Source: Microbacterium azadirachtae (GTDB lineage: Bacteria; Actinomycetota; Actinomycetes; Actinomycetales; Microbacteriaceae). From it: a stretch of 64,000 nt of DNA. Made by a program: the position numbers and the translations under genes. The stretch is taken from positions 186,001-250,000 of the forward strand of contig NZ_JYIX01000034.1 in the NCBI RefSeq assembly GCF_000956505.1, read 5' to 3'. Below the pieces are notes generated by a model. It made no database searches. It had not been told where the DNA came from and worked only from the letters and a program-made list of their open reading frames with translations. Every line of letters begins with the position of its first letter. Positions within the stretch are counted from its first letter, which is position 1. This document shows positions 41,502 through 53,637 of the stretch, piece by piece.

Positions 41502-41583
41502 TGGCAAGTGAGGGATTCGAACCCCCGAAGCATTACGCGGCTGATTTACAGTCAGCTCCCTTTGGCCGCTCGGGCAACTTGCC
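41502..41583 (-). tRNA. tRNA-Tyr (GTA)
   Basis: An 82-base class II tRNA read leftward, beginning GGCAAGTTGCCCGAGCGGCC. The anticodon loop CTGTAAA gives GTA, a long variable arm (CGCGTAATGCTTCG region) follows, the T-arm is GGGGGTTCGAATCCC, and the acceptor stem GGCAAGT/ACTTGCC is perfect with discriminator A. CCA is not encoded. Confidence 0.94.
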
Positions 41584-41691
41584 AATGCACGCCCGTCCCG
41601 CTTTTCCAGCCGACCGGGGGCGCGAAGATCAAGCATACCCGGCGGATCCGGTCACGAGAAATCGAGCGGGCCGAGCGGATCCACGGGGGCC

Positions 41692-42708
41692 TCAGCGCGC
41701 GGCGAGTCCCCCGGTCGACGCCCTCACGACGAGCTCGGGCTGGAACACGACATGGTCGTTCACCGCCGTGGAATCGTCGGCGATCCGCATGAGGAGGTCG
41801 ACGGCGGTCGAGCCGATGAGCGCCGCCGGCTGACGCACCGAGCTCAGCGGGATGACCGCCGAGGACGCGAAGTCGATGTCGTCGTAGCCGATCAGCGCGA
41901 TGTCCTCCGGCACCCGCACGTCGCCGGTCATCACGAGCGCCTGCAGCAGGCCGAGGGCGAGGAGATCGTTGGCCGCGAACACCGCGTGCGGCCTCGCCGA
42001 CGGCGCCCGTTCCAGGATCCGGTGCCCCGCATCCCGGCCCGCCTCGACCGTCAGCGCGTTCGTGCCGATGAACTCCACGGTGGCGTCGTCCCGGTCTGCG
42101 ACGGCCCGCTGCGCACCCTCGAGGCGGTCGGACACCTGACGGAGCGAGAGCGGCCCGCCCACGAACGCGACCCTGCGGCGCCCGATCGCACAGAGGTGCT
42201 CCACGGCGATCCGCCCGCCGCTCACGTCGTCGACCGCGACGGAGGGGAAGCCCCCGTCCTGCGATTCGCGATCGACGAGGACCGTGGGCATGCCGCGTTC
42301 GCGGAGCCGCTGCAGGCGGGGCAAGGACTCCGCGACGGGCGTGATCAGCACCCCGTGCACGCGCTGCTGCTCGAAGAGGTCGATGTGCGCCCGTTCCCGG
42401 TCGGCCTTCTCATCGCTGTTCGCGACCAGGACCGTGAGGCCGTGCTCGGCCGCGCGCTCCTCGACGCCCCGCGCGACGTCGGCGAAGAACGGGTTGCGCG
42501 CATCCAGCACTACCAGGCCGATGCTGTTGCTGCGGCCCGCGCGCAATTGCCGCGCCGCGTCGTTGCGCACGAAGCCCAGCCTGCTGATCGCATCCTGGAC
42601 GCGCGCGACCGTGGCCGCCGCGACGCGTTCCGGCCGGTTCAGGACGTTGGAGACCGTCCCCACCGAGACCCCGGCCGCTTCCGCGACGTCTTTCACGCTC
42701 GCCGACAT
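41692..42708 (-). CDS. LacI-family repressor of the rhamnose operon
   Basis: The 338-residue protein has the LacI headpiece SVKDVAEAAGVSVGTVSNVLNRPERV at the N-terminus and the PBP-like core SIGLVVLDARNPFFADVARGVEE, then RVAFVGGPLSLRQVSDR and LIGYDDIDFASSAVIPLSSVRQP. GGGAGG precedes the ATG at 42708. It is divergent from rhaM-rhaI-aldolase-kinase and faces two palindromes in the shared gap, so it is very probably the rhamnose repressor; rhamnose or a pathway intermediate would be the inducer. Confidence 0.88.
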   Translation of the reverse strand: MSASVKDVAEAAGVSVGTVSNVLNRPERVAAATVARVQDAISRLGFVRNDAARQLRAGRSNSIGLVVLDARNPFFADVARGVEERAAEHGLTVLVANSDEKADRERAHIDLFEQQRVHGVLITPVAESLPRLQRLRERGMPTVLVDRESQDGGFPSVAVDDVSGGRIAVEHLCAIGRRRVAFVGGPLSLRQVSDRLEGAQRAVADRDDATVEFIGTNALTVEAGRDAGHRILERAPSARPHAVFAANDLLALGLLQALVMTGDVRVPEDIALIGYDDIDFASSAVIPLSSVRQPAALIGSTAVDLLMRIADDSTAVNDHVVFQPELVVRASTGGLAAR

Positions 42709-42796
42709 CGTTCCTCCCGCTCCGACTCTATCCACTGCCGGAGCCTCGCCTCTGAAACGAATCACTGGGATCGGCAATGGGCCGTGGCCTTACCTC

Positions 42797-42852
42797 TTGA
42801 CGGCTGTTTGAACAGTATCGTACTGTGATTCACAGATGATTGAATCGATTCA
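42797..42852 (+). promoter_or_regulatory. Rhamnose operon promoter and LacI operators
   Basis: TTGACG (42797-42802), an 18-base spacer and TACTGT (42821-42826) form a rightward promoter. The -10 box overlaps the near-palindrome ACAGTATCGTACTGT (42812-42826). A second site, the perfect palindrome TGAATCGATTCA with central CG (42841-42852), follows at the start-point. Two spaced sites are typical for LacI-type repression. Confidence 0.65.
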
Positions 42853-42910
42853 TACTTGACGCCCTCGCACAGAGAGGGCTACCGACCGACACGTTCGGAG
42901 AGAGGGGATC

Positions 42911-43282
42911 ATGACCCGCCACTGCTTCGAACTCCGCATCAGGCCCGAGCTCCTCGACGACTACATCGCCCGCCACACCCCGGTGCGGCCGGAGATGCTC
43001 GCCGAGATCGCCGCTGCAGGCCGGCGCAACTACTCGCTGTTCCTCGCCGAAGGCGGCCGACTCGTCGGCTACTACGAGACCGACGACGACGCGGCGGCGC
43101 AGGCCTACCTCGCCGCATCCCCGATCGCCGCGCGCTGGGAGGCCGAGATGGCGCCGTACTTCCTCGGCCTCGACGGGCGGCCCGATCAGGCCGCGACCGC
43201 ACTCACCGAGATCTTCCACCTGGCCGATCAGCTCGACGCTGCACGCCGCTCGCCCGTTCCCGAAGAAAGCACCGCATCATGA
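42911..43282 (+). CDS. rhaM: L-rhamnose mutarotase
   Basis: RhaM interconverts the anomers of L-rhamnose. The 123-residue alpha-beta barrel protein has the family pattern FELRIRPELLDDYIARHTPV, RRNYSLFLAEGGRLVGYYE and IAARWEAEMAPYF, with the catalytic His/Tyr positions present. A GAGAGG Shine-Dalgarno precedes the ATG, and the stop overlaps the isomerase start as ATGA. Confidence 0.9.
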   Translation: MTRHCFELRIRPELLDDYIARHTPVRPEMLAEIAAAGRRNYSLFLAEGGRLVGYYETDDDAAAQAYLAASPIAARWEAEMAPYFLGLDGRPDQAATALTEIFHLADQLDAARRSPVPEESTAS

Positions 43283-44445
43283 CAACGCTCTCCCCCGAGA
43301 TCCTCGCCGAGCTCGAGAAGCAGTCGATCGAACTGCCCAGCTGGGCGTTCGGAAACTCCGGCACGCGCTTCCGGGTCTTCGGCACGCCCGGCACGCCCCG
43401 CGACCCGTACGAGAAGATCGCCGACGCCGCCCAGGTGCACGCGCACACCGCGCTGGCACCGATCGTGGCGCTGCACATCCCGTGGGATCTCGTCGACTCC
43501 TACGACGACCTGCGCCGGCACGCGGAGGACCTGGGGGTGATCCTGGGCACCGTGAACTCGAACACGTTCCAGGACGAGGACTACAAGTTCGGCGCCCTCA
43601 CCCACGAGGACGACCGGATCCGGCAGAAGGCGATCGATCACCACTTCGCCTGCATCGACGTGATGCACGCGACCGGATCCCGGGATCTCAAGATCTGGCT
43701 CGCGGAGGGATCCAACTACCCGGGGCAGAACGACATGCGCGCCCGGCAGGACCGCCTGCAGGACTCGCTGCAGCGGATCTACGCACGCCTCGGCGACGCG
43801 CAGCGCCTGGTGCTGGAGTACAAGTTCTTCGAGCCGGCGTTCTATCACACCGACGTGCCGGACTGGGGGACGAGCTACGCCCAGGTCGCCGCGCTCGGCG
43901 AGCGGGCGATGGTGTGCCTGGACACCGGCCACCACGCCCCCGGCACCAACATCGAGTTCATCGTGATGCAGCTGCTGCGCCTCGGCAAGCTCGGCTCTTT
44001 CGACTTCAACTCGCGCTTCTACGCCGACGACGACCTCATCGTGGGCGCGGCGGATCCCTTCCAGCTGTTCCGGATCATCTCCGAGGTGATCCGCGGCGGC
44101 GGGTTGAACAACCCCGACGTCGCCTTCATGCTCGACCAGTGCCACAACATCGAGGCGAAGATCCCCGGACAGATCCGCTCGGTGCTGAATGTGCAGGAGA
44201 TGACGGCGCGCGCACTGCTGATCGACCGCGAGGCGCTGGCCGCCGCGCAGCGTGCGGACGACGTGCTGGCCGCTAACGCCGTGCTGATGGACGCGTTCTA
44301 CACCGACGTGCGCCCCGCGCTCGCCGCCTGGCGCGAGGAGCGCGGCCTGCCCGCCGACCCGATGGCGGCGTTCCTCGCCTCCGGCTATCTGGAGCGCATC
44401 TCCGCCGAGCGCGTCGGCGGAGCCCCGGCCGGCTGGGGCGCCTGA
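43279..44445 (+). CDS. rhaI: L-rhamnose isomerase (RhaI type)
   Basis: This 388-residue TIM-barrel enzyme converts L-rhamnose to L-rhamnulose. Metal-binding acidic and His residues are seen in VLEYKFFEPAFYHTDVPDWG, CLDTGHHAPGTNIEF and GSFDFNSRFYADDDL. The sequence type is that of the Pseudomonas/actinobacterial rhamnose isomerases, unrelated to E. coli RhaA. The ATG overlaps rhaM by ATGA, and a 58-base gap precedes the aldolase gene. Confidence 0.92.
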   Translation: MTTLSPEILAELEKQSIELPSWAFGNSGTRFRVFGTPGTPRDPYEKIADAAQVHAHTALAPIVALHIPWDLVDSYDDLRRHAEDLGVILGTVNSNTFQDEDYKFGALTHEDDRIRQKAIDHHFACIDVMHATGSRDLKIWLAEGSNYPGQNDMRARQDRLQDSLQRIYARLGDAQRLVLEYKFFEPAFYHTDVPDWGTSYAQVAALGERAMVCLDTGHHAPGTNIEFIVMQLLRLGKLGSFDFNSRFYADDDLIVGAADPFQLFRIISEVIRGGGLNNPDVAFMLDQCHNIEAKIPGQIRSVLNVQEMTARALLIDREALAAAQRADDVLAANAVLMDAFYTDVRPALAAWREERGLPADPMAAFLASGYLERISAERVGGAPAGWGA

Positions 44446-44503
44446 GCGCGCTCCCCCGCAACCGTCCGAGACCCTGCACGATCACCGCATCCAAGGAAGA
44501 GAC

Positions 44504-46540
44504 ATGACCTCCCCCACCGCCGCCGCGCTGATCGCGCGCAGCAACCGCCTGGGCGCCGACCCGAAGAACACGAACTACGCGGGAGGGAACACCTCCGCGA
44601 AAGGCACGGACACGGATCCCGTCACGGGGCGGCCCGTCGAGCTGCTCTGGGTGAAGGGCTCGGGCGGCGACCTCGGCACGCTCACCGCGCAGGGGCTGGC
44701 CGTGCTGCGGCTCGACCGCCTGCGCGCGCTCCAGGACGTGTACCCGGGAGTGGACCGCGAGGACGAGATGGTCGCCGCGTTCGACTACTGCCTGCACGGG
44801 AAGGGGGGAGCCGCGCCGTCGATCGACACCGCCATGCACGCGCTCGTCGACGCGGCGCACGTCGACCACCTGCACCCCGACAGCGGCATCGCGATCGCGA
44901 CCGCGGCGGACGGGGAGGCGCTCACGGCGGCGATCTTCGGCGGCCGGGTGGCGTGGGTGCCGTGGCGGCGCCCCGGATTCCAGCTGGGGTTGGACATCGC
45001 CGCGATCAAGGCCGCGAACCCCGACGCGGTGGGCTGCATCCTCGGCGGGCACGGCATCACGGCGTGGGGCGACACGTCCGAGGAGGCCGAGGCCCACTCG
45101 CTCTGGATCATCGAGACCGCCGCCGCCTACATCGCCGAGCACGGGAAGGCCGAGCCGTTCGGCGGCGTCCGTGCCGGGTTCGAAGCCCTGCCCGCGGCCG
45201 CGCGCCGCGAGCGCGCTGCGGCCCTCGCCGGCACGATCCGCGGCATCTCCTCGACCGACCGCCCCATGGTCGGGCACTTCACGGACGCCGACGTCGTGCT
45301 CGACTTCCTCGCCGCCGAGAAGGCTCCGGCGCTCGCCGCGCTCGGCACCAGCTGCCCCGATCACTTCCTGCGCACCAAGGTCAAGCCGCTCATCCTCGAC
45401 CTGCCCGCGACGGCGACAGCCGAGGAGCAGATCGCGCGCCTGCACGAGCTGCACGCCGCGTACCGCGCGGACTACCAGTCGTACTACGACGCGCACGCCA
45501 CCGCCGGCAGCCCCGCGATCCGCGGCGCGGATCCGCTCATCGTGCTCGTCCCGGGCGTCGGCATGTTCTCCTACGGCGCGAACAAGCAGACCGCGCGCGT
45601 GGCGGGCGAGTTCTATGTCAACGCGATCAACGTGATGCGCGGCGCCGAGGCGCTTTCGACCTACTCCCCCATCTCGGACGCCGAGAAGTTCCGCATCGAG
45701 TACTGGGCGCTCGAGGAGGCGAAGCTGCAGCGCATGCCGAAGCCCAAGACCCACCAGGGCCGCATCGCGTTCGTGACCGGGGCCGCCTCCGGGATCGGCA
45801 AGGCCATCGCCACCCGTCTCGCGGCCGAGGGCGCCTGCGTGGTCGTCGCCGACCTGGATCTCGAGAAGGCCAGGGCCGCCGCGGCCGAGCTCGGGAACGC
45901 CGATGTGGCGATCGGCGTGGCCGCGAACGTCGCCGACGCCGAGGCCGTGCAGGCGGCGCTGGATGAGACCGTGCTCGCCTTCGGCGGCGTCGACCTCGTC
46001 GTGAACAACGCGGGCCTGTCGCTCTCCAAGCCCCTGCTGGAGACCACCGAGAAGGACTGGGACCTGCAGCACGACGTGATGGCCAAGGGATCCTTCCTCG
46101 TCTCGAAGGCCGCGGCGCGGATCCTGATCGATCAGAAGCTCGGCGGGGACATCGTCTACATCTCCTCGAAGAACAGCGTCTTCGCCGGCCCGAACAACAT
46201 CGCCTACTCGGCCACGAAGGCCGACCAGGCCCATCAGGTGCGGCTGCTCGCGGTCGAGCTCGGCGAGCACGGCGTGCGCGTGAACGGCATCAATCCCGAC
46301 GGCGTCGTGCGCGGATCCGGGATCTTCGCGTCGGGCTGGGGCGCGAACCGCGCTGCGACCTACGGCGTCGCCGAGGAGGACCTCGGCCAGTTCTACGCGA
46401 ACCGCACCATCCTCAAGCGCGAGGTCGTCCCCGAGAACGTCGCCGACGCGGTCTACGTGCTCACCGGTCCCGAGCTCAGCCGCACCACGGGCCTGCACAT
46501 CCCCGTCGACTCCGGCGTCGCCGCCGCGTTCCTGCGTTGA
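44504..46540 (+). CDS. Bifunctional L-rhamnulose-1-phosphate aldolase / lactaldehyde dehydrogenase
   Basis: The 678-residue fusion has an N-terminal class II aldolase domain (up to about residue 400; VDHLHPDSGIAIATAADG and GGHGITAWGDTSEEAEAHS carry the metal His residues) and a C-terminal short-chain dehydrogenase (from about 420; VTGAASGIGKAIATRL, VVNNAGLSLS, YSATKADQAHQVRLLA). The aldolase splits rhamnulose-1-phosphate into dihydroxyacetone phosphate and L-lactaldehyde, and the dehydrogenase domain oxidises the latter. This is the RhaE/W-like enzyme known in rhizobia and actinobacteria. AAGGAAG precedes the ATG. Confidence 0.92.
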   Translation: MTSPTAAALIARSNRLGADPKNTNYAGGNTSAKGTDTDPVTGRPVELLWVKGSGGDLGTLTAQGLAVLRLDRLRALQDVYPGVDREDEMVAAFDYCLHGKGGAAPSIDTAMHALVDAAHVDHLHPDSGIAIATAADGEALTAAIFGGRVAWVPWRRPGFQLGLDIAAIKAANPDAVGCILGGHGITAWGDTSEEAEAHSLWIIETAAAYIAEHGKAEPFGGVRAGFEALPAAARRERAAALAGTIRGISSTDRPMVGHFTDADVVLDFLAAEKAPALAALGTSCPDHFLRTKVKPLILDLPATATAEEQIARLHELHAAYRADYQSYYDAHATAGSPAIRGADPLIVLVPGVGMFSYGANKQTARVAGEFYVNAINVMRGAEALSTYSPISDAEKFRIEYWALEEAKLQRMPKPKTHQGRIAFVTGAASGIGKAIATRLAAEGACVVVADLDLEKARAAAAELGNADVAIGVAANVADAEAVQAALDETVLAFGGVDLVVNNAGLSLSKPLLETTEKDWDLQHDVMAKGSFLVSKAAARILIDQKLGGDIVYISSKNSVFAGPNNIAYSATKADQAHQVRLLAVELGEHGVRVNGINPDGVVRGSGIFASGWGANRAATYGVAEEDLGQFYANRTILKREVVPENVADAVYVLTGPELSRTTGLHIPVDSGVAAAFLR

Positions 46541-46679
46541 GCGCGATGCACGACGTACGCGGCCTGCGGATGCGCGGAGCCCTCCGAGTGCACGGCTTCG
46601 TACCGAGCGCACCGGACGTTCGCGCGGATAGGTCGTGCGCTCGACAGCTTCCCGTGCCCTCGGTGCAAGGGACGGCGAG

Positions 46680-48107
46680 ATGAGCGCCGCGCAGACCCCC
46701 CGCGCATTCGCCGCCGTCGATCTCGGCGCCACGAGCGGACGCGTCATGATCGGCCGGGTCGGAGAGGGCCTGCTCGCGCTCGAGCAGGTGGCACGGTTCC
46801 CGAACGGGCCCGTGCGGCGCCCCGACGGCCTGCACTGGGACTTCGAAGCGCTCATGGCGCACGTCGTCGAGGGCCTCGCCGAAGCGGTGCGCCGCGAGCC
46901 CTCGATCGAGAGCATCGGCATCGACACCTGGGCGGTCGACTACGGGCTGCTCCACGACGACGCGCTCCAGGGCGAGCCGTTCCACTACCGCGACGACCGC
47001 GGCGCCCGCGGCGTCGGCATCGTGCACGCCCTGGTGCCGTTCGCCGAGCTGTACGCCCGCAACGGCCTGCAGTTCCTGCCGTTCACCACGCTCTACCAGC
47101 TCGCCGCGGACGACCGTGCGGCCGAGGCCGGGACCCTGCTGCTCGTCCCCGACCTCGTCGCCCACCGGCTCACGGGCGCCCGCGTCACCGAGCGCACGAA
47201 CGCCTCGACCACGGGGCTGCTCGGCGTGCACGACCGGGAATGGGACGTCGCGCTCGCGGAACGGATCGGGATCCGCTCCGACCTGCTGCCGCCGCTCATC
47301 GACCCGGGACAGCGGATCGGGCGCCTGCTCCCGGCCGTCGCGGCGCGGATCGGGGCGGATCTGCCCGTCGTCGCGGTCGGCTCCCACGACACGGCCTCCG
47401 CGGTCGTCGCCGCCCCCCTGGCCTCCCCCTCGTCCGCCTACATCTCCTGCGGCACCTGGGGCCTGGTCGGCCTCGAGCTCGACGCCCCCGTGCTCACCCA
47501 GGCCGCGCGCGACGCGGGCTTCACGCACGAGCTCGGGGTCGACGGACGGATCCGCTTCCTGCACAACGTGACGGGACTGTGGCTGCTCACCGAGACCGTG
47601 CGTGCCTGGGAGGCCGAGGACGGCGCACCCCTCGATCTTCCGGAGCTCCTGATGCGGGCCGCTGCCGCGGACCCTCGCGTACCCGTGTTCGACGCGAACG
47701 ATCCGTCGCTGAGCGCCCCCGGCGACATGCCCGCGCGCATCGGCGCCGTCGTCCGTGCCTCCGGAGCCGAGCCTCCCACCGACCGCGCCGCGTTCGTCCG
47801 CATGGTCGTCGAGTCGATCGCCCAGGCGTTCGCCGACGCCTTCGGAACCGCGGCGGAGCTCACCGGCCGGACGATCGAGGAGATCCACCTCATCGGCGGC
47901 GGATCCCTCAACCGGCTGCTCTGCCAGGCGACCGCGGATCGATCCGGCCTGCCCGTGCTCGCGGGGCCGGTGGAGGCCACCGCGCTCGGCAACGTGCTCG
48001 TGCAGGCGCGCGCGGCCGGGGTTTTCGGCGCGGATGCCTCCCTCGAGGAGCTGCGGGGCCTGGTGCTCCGCACGCAGCCGCCCGTGCGCTACGCGCCGCG
48101 GCGCTGA
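46680..48107 (+). CDS. rhaB: Rhamnulokinase
   Basis: This 475-residue FGGY kinase phosphorylates L-rhamnulose. It shows the phosphate motif FAAVDLGATSGRVMIGRV, the internal GVHDREWDVALAERIGI, the SCGTWGLVGLELD region and HLIGGGSLNRLLCQATADRSGLPVLAGPVEATALGNVLVQ segments in the C-terminal lobe. ATG 46680 was preferred over an upstream ATG because it starts the conserved domain. It ends the rhamnose unit; no transporter follows. Confidence 0.92.
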   Translation: MSAAQTPRAFAAVDLGATSGRVMIGRVGEGLLALEQVARFPNGPVRRPDGLHWDFEALMAHVVEGLAEAVRREPSIESIGIDTWAVDYGLLHDDALQGEPFHYRDDRGARGVGIVHALVPFAELYARNGLQFLPFTTLYQLAADDRAAEAGTLLLVPDLVAHRLTGARVTERTNASTTGLLGVHDREWDVALAERIGIRSDLLPPLIDPGQRIGRLLPAVAARIGADLPVVAVGSHDTASAVVAAPLASPSSAYISCGTWGLVGLELDAPVLTQAARDAGFTHELGVDGRIRFLHNVTGLWLLTETVRAWEAEDGAPLDLPELLMRAAAADPRVPVFDANDPSLSAPGDMPARIGAVVRASGAEPPTDRAAFVRMVVESIAQAFADAFGTAAELTGRTIEEIHLIGGGSLNRLLCQATADRSGLPVLAGPVEATALGNVLVQARAAGVFGADASLEELRGLVLRTQPPVRYAPRR

Positions 48108-48160
48108 GCCGGCGTCGCCGCAGCCAGGCCCGGCGCGGCGCCCTTCGCAGCACCCTGGGG

Positions 48161-48898
48161 TCAGGTCGCGATGCGGGCGATCCGGGCTTCGAGCCCGTGC
48201 CAGTCCTGCGCCGGGGCGTGCGCGGCGGGCGGATCCGGCAGGAGCCGCACCGGCGCATGGCGGTACGTGCCCGCGACGATCGGGGCGGGCAGCAGTACCG
48301 CCGAGGGTGCAGCGGCGACGGCGGGCTGCGCGAGCCCTTCGGCCCCCGGTGCCTGCGCGTCGTCCCGCGACGACTGCGCCGCTTCGGGAGCGACCACGTC
48401 GTAACCGCTGTCCCGCGGAACGGACGACTCGGACACTTCCGCAGGCTCCGCGGGCTTCACGGATGTACCGAGCCCGAACGCGCCCAGCACCTCATCGCGC
48501 ACCTCCGCGATCGTCGAGCCCTCGCGGTCGCGGAAGTCCACGATCAGGTCGGCCTCCGCCTGCGCGGCCAGCGACCGGCGGGTGTCCGTGAACCCGCTCT
48601 CGCCCCGGCGCAGCTCGACCTCGACGCCGCCGCGATCCCGCACGATCGAGCGGCGCAGCGTGCCCTCTGGCGCGGGGACGGAGACGAGGCGGATCCCTCG
48701 ATCCTGCAGCGCCGTGCGGATCCTGTCGCCGTCGGCGTCCTCCGCGACCGGCGCGACGACGGTCAGCACAAGACCGTGACCGCGCAAGGACGCGGCGAGC
48801 TCCACGGCGTCGCCGGTCACGCTCTCGCGCACCCCGCCCGGATCGCGGATCTCATCGACCCGCGCCTCGCCCACGACCACCACGCGATGCTCGGTCAT
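48161..48898 (-). CDS. Truncated PfkB-like protein with low-complexity C-terminus
   Basis: The first 115 residues resemble the N-terminal half of ribokinase/PfkB proteins: VVVVGEARVDEI, AVELAASLRGHG, LVLTVVAPVAEDADGDRIRTALQDRGI and GTLRRSIVRDRGG. The ATP-binding and catalytic DTxGAGD motif and the C-terminal half are absent. Instead a roughly 100-residue tail rich in Ala, Pro, Glu and Ser follows. It may be a degenerate sugar-kinase remnant that still has good codon bias, or a repurposed binding protein. It is convergent with rhaB. Confidence 0.65.
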   Translation of the reverse strand: MTEHRVVVVGEARVDEIRDPGGVRESVTGDAVELAASLRGHGLVLTVVAPVAEDADGDRIRTALQDRGIRLVSVPAPEGTLRRSIVRDRGGVEVELRRGESGFTDTRRSLAAQAEADLIVDFRDREGSTIAEVRDEVLGAFGLGTSVKPAEPAEVSESSVPRDSGYDVVAPEAAQSSRDDAQAPGAEGLAQPAVAAAPSAVLLPAPIVAGTYRHAPVRLLPDPPAAHAPAQDWHGLEARIARIAT

Positions 48899-48992
48899 GC
48901 CGCCCCCATCTCCCCGGATGGCTCCGGAGTTCTCCCCAGGCTACTCCGGAGCGCCGCTCGGACCGGCGAACCCTGAGCCCTATCCTGGCGCC

Positions 48993-49601
48993 ATGAAGAC
49001 ACGCAGCGTCGCGGTCGCTCTCACCGCGCTCGCCCTCGCCGCCGCGCTGGCCGCGTGCAGCCCCACGACCCCCGGCGCCGCCTCCGGAGAGACCCCCACG
49101 GCCTCCGGATCCGGCACCGCATCGTCGACGAAGACACCGTCCCCCGGAAAGAGCTCATCGCCGACGCCGACTCCGACATCGACCCCGGTCGCACTGCCGA
49201 AGGACTGCACGGCGATCCTGTCCGCCGAGGTGCGCTCCCAGCTCGGCGACACGCCGTTGAACTCCCCTGTGTTCGGCCCCAGCGGCGTGCAGTCAGACGG
49301 GAGCCTGATCTGCATCTGGGCGGATCCGAAGGCCGATACGACGAACATCACCACGACGATCTCCCGCAAGGCCCGTGGCGAGGCGCCGGACATGCTGAAC
49401 GGCCTCGTCAAGACCGAGGGCTACAGCTGCTACACGCCGGACAAGGGCACCCGCTGCGAGAAGGAGTGGCAGGACACGAAGTATCCGGTCACCGACGGCC
49501 GCACGCTGTTCTGGCGCGACGACGTGCTCGTCGACACCCGCTATTCCAACCTCGCCCCGACGGGTTACACCTCGAGCATCGTGGCGAGCATTTTCCCCTG
49601 A
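48993..49601 (+). CDS. Lipoprotein of unknown function
   Basis: The 202-residue protein has a lipoprotein signal, ALTALALAAALAACSPTT, with the lipobox Cys at about residue 22, a Ser/Thr/Pro linker (TPSPGKSSSPTPTPTSTP), and a folded C-terminal part with paired cysteines (PKDCTAIL, LICIWAD, YSCYTPDKGTRC). DUF3558-like by general form, but no family can be named with confidence. A TATCCT (48981-48986) six bases before the ATG and no Shine-Dalgarno suggest leaderless expression. Confidence 0.78.
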   Translation: MKTRSVAVALTALALAAALAACSPTTPGAASGETPTASGSGTASSTKTPSPGKSSSPTPTPTSTPVALPKDCTAILSAEVRSQLGDTPLNSPVFGPSGVQSDGSLICIWADPKADTTNITTTISRKARGEAPDMLNGLVKTEGYSCYTPDKGTRCEKEWQDTKYPVTDGRTLFWRDDVLVDTRYSNLAPTGYTSSIVASIFP

Positions 49602-49624
49602 ACCCGTTCCCGCATGCGGGATCG

Positions 49625-49662
49625 CGAAGACCCCCGGATCCGTATGGATCCGGGGGTCTTCG
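49625..49662. terminator. Bidirectional terminator between lipoprotein gene and rpoC
   Basis: A perfect 17-base stem (CGAAGACCCCCGGATCC, 49625-49641, with 49646-49662) and a GTAT loop between convergent ends at 49601 and 49686. Both transcripts could use it. Confidence 0.85.
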
Positions 49663-49685
49663 TCAGACGATCAGTCCGTCAGCAC

Positions 49686-53552
<3,867 letters not shown>

Positions 53553-53592
53553 TAGTTCTCCTGTGTCGGAATTCTTTTTGAGAAGATCGATG

Positions 53593-53635
53593 CTTCGTCA
53601 GGCTCGGGAACGCAGCGTCCCCGAGCCTGACGAAG
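53593..53635. repeat. Inverted pair of repeat copies between rpoB and rpoC
   Basis: The arms CTTCGTCAGGCTCGGG (53593-53608) and CCCGAGCCTGACGAAG (53620-53635) are perfect complements with an 11-base loop. Each arm resembles the GGTCCCTGAGCTTGTCGAAG family seen in the paa region. It occupies the whole rpoB-rpoC gap, so it may reduce read-through into rpoC or act as an RNA processing site. Confidence 0.6.
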
Positions 53636-53637
53636 GG

